64,000 bases of DNA, taken from the NCBI GenBank assembly GCA_003439945.1, contig QVRM01006058.1:1-64000 (forward strand), read 5' to 3'. Position 1 is the stretch's first letter. Every line of letters starts with the position of its first letter. The position numbers and the translations under genes are program-made. Source of the DNA: Dermanyssus gallinae. Lineage: Eukaryota; Arthropoda; Arachnida; Mesostigmata; Dermanyssidae. The notes below the pieces were generated by a model. The model did not search any database, was not told the origin of the DNA, and was given only the letters and a program-made list of their open reading frames with translations. Of this stretch, positions 59,853 through 64,000 are shown piece by piece.

Positions 59853-60055
59853 CGTCGATAGGGAGTTTCCCGACCTTCAACGCCGGTCGGCCAGCCGCGT
59901 TACCAGCCGGTATAGGCAGCGGTAGTAGCAGCGATGCCGCAGCGGCGGCGGCGTACGCGACGAACGTACGTTCATTATTCAGCAGTACCGACACCGGCAC
60001 CATGTTATATCGTTCGAAGCCTCCCCCCCTCAACAAAGTCCACATAGTCACATAC
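59849..60055 (+). CDS. Candidate coding exon 1 of the Lim3-like gene
   Basis: This exon encodes 69 residues starting MTSIGSFPTFNAGRPAALPA. It has a Ser/Gly stretch and an alanine run (DAAAAAAYATN) and ends SKPPPLNKVHIVTY at a GTGAGC donor (60056). An in-frame TAG two codons upstream (59843-59845) fixes the start at this ATG, which has A at -3. The exon ends in phase 0, matching the phase-0 acceptor of the LIM exon at 62835, on the same strand across a 2.8-kb intron. A low-complexity N-terminal leader before the first LIM domain is usual for insect Lim3. An alternative phase-0 donor, AAC|GTACGT, lies at 59965. The link is inferred from phase, position and composition, not from a protein match. 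Confidence 0.5.
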
Positions 60056-60312
60056 GTGAGCGAAGGCAGACGACAAACGGAGACCGATAGACAGATAGAT
60101 TGATAGATGGATAGGTAGATATTCGCACAACGCTTTGACACTATAGCAATGCGCTGCGTACGATGAGCAACAAAGCCGACCGCCGAACCATGCCCAGTCG
60201 ATAAGCAGAGAAAACCTTACGTCTGTCTGAGTTCGCACGTTGTGAGTAAACTCGTCGTAACGAAACGTTTGGCCAATGACTGCTTTGGTTGGCTGGCTGG
60301 TTACCTGCGTAG

Positions 60313-60315
<3 letters not shown>

Positions 60316-60362
<47 letters not shown>
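60316..60362. repeat. (TA)n microsatellite
   Basis: About 47 bp of TA. Confidence 0.92.
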
Positions 60363-60369
<7 letters not shown>

Positions 60370-60492
60370 CATACAAGGACAGATGGGCAGGTTCTAGAAC
60401 TTTGAACTTTGTTGCCAGAATTACCAATGTGTCCCGGTTGGTTTTGCTTAGAAGCATTTTCAATTGTGGTAATCGCTGCATAAGCAGCTGCG

Positions 60493-60518
60493 TATATATA
60501 TATATATATATATATATT
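60493..60518. repeat. (TA)n microsatellite
   Basis: About 26 bp of TA. Confidence 0.9.
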
Positions 60519-61335
60519 AACATGGGGGCAACAACAAGAGACAAAATACAAATCGACAAATGCAATATTAATGATCGTCGCTTACAAAGACGCAAGCCTA
60601 AGAGCCAACCGAGCTATACAAGCTGCTATGCTAAAGCAGCGTTTACATGTATGCACGTTTGCATGTATATATGTATACATGCAAGCATCCCTTGACGATT
60701 GATTTCTGTCATTGCTGTTACTGTTGTTGTTGCCAATGACACCAATAACAACCCCGACAAAAATAACAAAACAAAGCACGCTCACATATGAGGTCGATGC
60801 GGTGACTCCGACGATAACAAAGTTAAAGATCTATCGGCAGCCAAACCGGCAGTCGAGGGGAAAGGCACTGTGAGCAAACTTGTCGTTTCGACACAATGCC
60901 AAATAATTCAGAGTCTTAGACGGGTGTGGGCGGCGTCTCGCAATAGCCGCCTTCCGGCGCTCTCATCGATGCATGTGCACCGTGCATTCTCGACGCATTT
61001 AGAATCGCGGGTCTAAGAGCTCGTCTAAGCTCAATTTTGGCGGCGCAACACCAAGTTTACCTTTCCATAGCAGTCTCTACACAAAAAAAAACATGTGCAC
61101 TTTTTGGCATTAAAGCTGTCATAATATGATGCATAATATAAATAGTCACGTTGTTACGAACTACTACACTACTACAAATTACTTTACCTAACTAACTCTG
61201 CCCGTATAACAGATGCGTCGTCGTCGTCGCCTCGTTGTTAAAGCCAAGAACGTGTACTAGGCAAGCTGAATGCGTTGGCTGCGTTTATGGCCAGTGGGCA
61301 TCAATCATGTGGCATCAGTCATCAACACCAGGACG

Positions 61336-61490
61336 ACAACAACGACAGCAACAACAACAACAGCAACAACAACGGCAAAAACAGCAACAACAACAACAGC
61401 AGCAACAACAGCAACAACAACAGCAACAACAGCAACAACAATAACAGCAACAACGGCAACAACAGCAACAACAACAACAACAACTACAAA
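61336..61490. repeat. Long (CAA)n/(CAG) array
   Basis: About 155 bp of CAA with CAG, CGA and ATA interruptions. One frame gives about 50 Gln, the others Thr or Asn. No sign that it is translated. Confidence 0.9.
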
Positions 61491-61758
61491 CACGCACGGG
61501 ACTCTAACAACAGACAGGCGGTCTGGGTGGCGGCGACGGAGACAGCGCGTTAGGATAGGAGACAGACCAGGTCTGGCATGTTCAGCAGCAGTTAGAGCAG
61601 CGGCAGTAGCCTTGCTTTTAATTCACTTAGCCGACAACCCAGTGCTGCAGCAGCGAGCGAGCGAGCGAACGCGTGGCTACACCCGACTGGGCCGGGAACT
61701 CGGGGGTTCGGGGGCTCTGATCCAGATCGACAAGCGGCAGCGGCGGCAACAACAGCGG

Positions 61759-61960
61759 TAGTAATAGTAGTAGTAGTAGTAGTAGTAGTAGTAATAGTAA
61801 TAGTCGTAGTAGCACTAACAGCAATGGCGCCCCCTGAACGCCATCAACATCAGCACCATAAACAGCAGTGACAAAAATAACAACTACTGCAACAACAACA
61901 GCAACAAAAACAACAACAGCAACCAAACAACAACAGCAACAACAACAACAGCAACAAATG
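61759..61960. repeat. (AGT)n followed by (CAA)n
   Basis: AGT repeats at 61759-61807, a short unique part, then CAA/AAC repeats at 61879-61960. Confidence 0.8.
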
Positions 61961-62529
61961 CAGGATCAGTCAAACAGTTATTGTTAGTGCAGGACCAGTC
62001 GAACCGTTATTGTAGCACCATTCGAGGTATGGTGTCCTGAGTAGCAAGGACAACGATGACGACACCGTTGCTACAACCAGATAGAGAACTACTAGCTGAT
62101 AGTAATAGTAGTAGTAGTCGTAGGAGTGGGGGTTGTTGTAGCGAGGATGCTGTCCTCAACAACCACGTGTGCTCTCCCCCCCCCAACTGAGAGAGACACA
62201 GAGAGAGAGAGAGAGACGGGGGGGGGCGAGTCGACACAGACACACAGAGACAACGTGAGTGATCAAGAGAAAGCGCACGAGATTGACACAGAAAGATAGC
62301 TTCCGACACGCTAGACAAGCTGCTCTAGGTGGGCGAGTCCCCCTCTCTCTCTCTCTATCTCGTTTTCCTTCTTCTTCTCTGCCCACAAAGAGTCTGTCTA
62401 TCCAACAACGTGGCGAGTACGTGCCAACATCAACTACAGCCAACCAGACGGCCACAATCGCGAGTTCCCCTTCTCCGGCCCCCACCGGACTAAGTGGTGG
62501 CGCTCGTGTGTCGAATAGTTGAAAACGCC

Positions 62530-62535
<6 letters not shown>

Positions 62536-62562
<27 letters not shown>
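62536..62562. repeat. (TA)n microsatellite
   Basis: About 27 bp of TA. Confidence 0.9.
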
Positions 62563-62834
62563 GGCGGACATCACATGCTGTAGATGGTTCTGCCACTTTT
62601 GCGTCGGTTAAACAAGAGAAGCCACTGCTCTGGTAGCTGGGGTCAAATAGATAGTCAATGGAGTCAAAAAGATACCACTGTCGAACCAGCTGATCTAAGT
62701 CCAAATTAGTAAATCCAGACAATAGGCGAATATAGTTATTATTATTATTATTATTACGCGTCCTAATTAGAACGGTGCAGAACGATAGCAGAACCCACTG
62801 GCTCATAATCATATTGGCTGTCATTTCGTTCCAG

Positions 62835-63010
62835 CGGACAATACCAAAGTGCGCGGGCTGCGGTGATGATATCTTGGACCGGTTCATCCTCAAGGTTCTT
62901 GAGCGACCGTGGCACTCCAAATGCCTCAAATGCTCCGACTGCCATGCTCCGTTAGCCAATAAGTGCTTCGCCCGTGGAGGGCATCTTTACTGCAAGGATG
63001 ACTTTTTCAA
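62835..63010 (+). CDS. Lim3: LIM-homeobox gene (Lhx3/Lhx4/Lim3 class), exon with first LIM domain
   Basis: This 176-bp exon encodes [20 protein letters not shown], continuing [20 protein letters not shown] and ending [16 protein letters not shown]. It is a complete LIM zinc finger: C-x2-C-x17-H-x2-C-x2-C-x2-C-x16-C-x2-D binds two zinc ions. The residues [24 protein letters not shown] and YCKDDFFK are diagnostic of the Lhx3/Lhx4/Lim3 class, transcription factors that specify motor and interneuron identity with LIM-binding cofactors. The acceptor TTTCGTTCCAG precedes codon CGG (phase 0). The donor AA|GTGAGT at 63011 splits the final Lys codon (phase 2), consistent with the family continuing RFGTKC in the next exon. 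The second LIM domain and homeodomain lie beyond the window. Confidence 0.95.
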
Positions 63011-63125
63011 GTGAGTTTCTACCTTTCAGCCTTCTCATCAACCTGGTAACAATATATTAACAGTGTGAATGCGTTACCGTTAATTTAAATGCTTGAAACT
63101 GATAATGAAAAGTGTTTCCTTAAAA

Positions 63126-63206
63126 AAATATATATATATATATATAGATTTAAGGCGTAGCGAGTCTATTGTTAAGCAAAATATCAGAGCGTTGATGAAT
63201 TTGTTA

Positions 63207-63245
<39 letters not shown>
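63126..63245. repeat. (TA)n arrays within the 94-bp duplication
   Basis: TA runs lie at 63128-63145 and 63209-63245. Each precedes one copy of the duplicated segment. Confidence 0.9.
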
Positions 63246-63248
<3 letters not shown>

Positions 63249-63305
63249 GCGTAGCGAGTCTATTGTTAAGCAAACTATCAGAGCTTTGATGGATTTGTTA
63301 GTATT
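63154..63305. repeat. Tandem duplication, period 94 bp, in Lim3 intron
   Basis: GGCGTAGCGAGTCTATTGTT starts at 63154 and again at 63248. Over about 56 bp the copies differ at only three positions, and each is preceded by a TA array. A recent tandem duplication, probably by slippage or unequal exchange between TA arrays. Confidence 0.9.
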
Positions 63306-63529
63306 ATATATGTCAAACGTGGCTTGCCTTTACTTTATTTCTCGTTTGTCGCGTGGACGCATCGGTGCGTAGTTCATGACTTATCGTTTCCTCGTGCACC
63401 TCCTCGTGAACTAGGTTTACTATCGTGTCCACACGTATCACTGGTTCAAGAACCAGAACAGCCAACGTCCCATTTTTCCGCAAACGTTTTATATATGCAT
63501 CCATGTGATCGATGCAAGGGACGGCGCAA

Positions 63530-63712
63530 AGTGGCTTAGTGGCAAAACAATTGCCTTGTTCGGCAAGAATTCGGGAGGTTGTGGGTTCAAGACTTGAACT
63601 GGCCACTTTTACATTAGTTTTCATGGTTTCTAATTTAGACAAGGTGAATGCCGGAGTGGAATTTAACTGACCATGATTGGACAAAAAACGGGGAACAATA
63701 ATGTCTCAATAA
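63530..63712 (+). mobile_element. tRNA-derived SINE-like element
   Basis: The A box TGGCTTAGTGG (63532-63542) fits TRGYNNANNNG perfectly, and the B box GGTTCAAGACT (63584-63594) is a good variant of GGTTCRANNCC. Spacing is normal for a tRNA-like head. The 3' body to about 63712 ends in an A-rich stretch (CAATAAAAGGAG). No target duplication was found, so limits are approximate. The body is unlike the SINE at 18187-18490. Confidence 0.6.
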
Positions 63713-64000
63713 AAGGAGATGATGCATCACTAATCAACCCCTCATTATCATTTATCACTTAAAATGTTAATTGCTGTCGTACCATGAACTTCGTAGTTCG
63801 GTAGCGCTTGTGAACCGAAGCAACAGCAGATGACTATAAATCAATGCCGCTTGTGCGTTTAGCGGTTCTGAAAAGGATCCTTTTTCGGGGCATGCGCTTG
63901 CCCCACGCTGTGTCCGTATTCCTCGTGGATCCTCCCCCGGGTGGTACCCACGTAGTCCTTGCTGCCGGGCCAAATTCTGACTCTATAATGTACTTATTTT
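63713..64000. other. Probable Lim3 intron sequence, nothing recognised
   Basis: No second LIM exon was seen before the window end. A minus-strand open frame at 63767-63973 has no known motif. Confidence 0.4.

Larger units (their letters stand above)
60056..62834 (+). other. Putative Lim3 intron 1, rich in simple repeats
   Basis: If exon 1 is right, this 2779-bp intron has a GTGAGC donor and a TTTCGTTCCAG acceptor. It contains two (TA)n arrays (60316-60362, 60493-60518), a long CAA/CAG array (61336-61490), (AGT)n at 61759-61807, more CAA at 61879-61960, GA and CT tracts near 62190-62215 and 62343-62358, (TA)n at 62536-62562 and (TTA)n at about 62733-62756. An open frame at 62259-62522 with a Ser/Thr/Pro-rich end lacks a donor. 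Poly-Gln frames in 61235-61444 are products of the CAA array. Confidence 0.5.

Noticed and set aside
61235..61444. Poly-glutamine reading frame upstream of the LIM exon
   Set aside because: All three frames through the CAA array are open and the frame stops inside the array. No splice donor supports it as a Lim3 exon.
62259..62522. Alternative Lim3 first exon ending in a Ser/Thr/Pro-rich stretch
   Set aside because: No usable GT donor follows in frame, and the frame starts in CT/GA repeats.

Overview
This is eukaryotic nuclear DNA from an invertebrate, most likely an arthropod. The evidence is a spliced LIM-homeobox exon with insect-like residues, non-LTR retrotransposon relics of R1/LOA-like and RTE/CR1-like types, several broken mariner-type transposases of the kinds common in arthropods, tRNA-derived SINEs, and an extreme density of (TA)n arrays. 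There are no operons, Shine-Dalgarno sites or CRISPR arrays. I cannot name the species; a chelicerate is possible but unproven.

The one confident protein-coding gene is at the right edge, on the + strand. Positions 62835-63010 form one exon with a complete first LIM zinc-finger domain of the Lhx3/Lhx4 (Drosophila Lim3) class, bounded by a good acceptor and donor. The exon enters in phase 0. About 2.8 kb upstream, 59849-60055 is an open ATG-initiated stretch ending at a GTGAGC donor, also in phase 0, and is my best candidate for the first coding exon. Its ATG overlaps the stop codon of an 8-codon upstream ORF (ATGA overlap). The rest of the gene lies beyond the window. A second possible first exon (44796-44886, arthropod-like Kozak, GTAAGT donor, phase 1) cannot be assigned.

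Layout: 57-3789 is a 5'-truncated, frameshifted LINE on the - strand with poly(A) and recognisable target-site duplication. 4.7-4.9 kb holds a LINE tail. 5.6-11.7 kb and 13.8-16.6 kb are GC-richer and full of triplet simple repeats. 11.7-13.6 kb and 16.9-20.1 kb are AT-rich, with a well-delimited SINE at 18187-18490 flanked by a perfect 13-bp duplication. 20.1-21.15 kb is a mariner relic (-). 24301-24359 is a 26-bp stem hairpin. 24.8-25.8 kb holds LINE fragments (-). 30.7-32.3 kb holds two different mariner-superfamily relics in tandem (+). 37.25-37.86 kb is a LINE reverse transcriptase relic (+) and 39.6 kb another (-). 40.7-45 kb is GC-rich. 47.9-49.4 kb is an endonuclease/RT LINE relic (-). 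49.87-50.26 kb is a hexamer minisatellite. 53.4-53.6 kb is a fold-back element. 57.1-57.4 kb is another RT relic (+). 59.7-63 kb is the start of the Lim3-like gene, followed by a 94-bp tandem duplication and a SINE.

Most of the window is therefore the upstream intergenic or regulatory territory of a LIM-homeobox gene, colonised by old, inactive transposable elements and by more than 30 (TA)n arrays. I found no new multi-gene system. The most checkable new points are the Lim3 first-exon model with its overlapping uORF, the 24.3-kb hairpin, the fold-back element and the recurrent link between (TA)n arrays and SINE or inverted-repeat boundaries.
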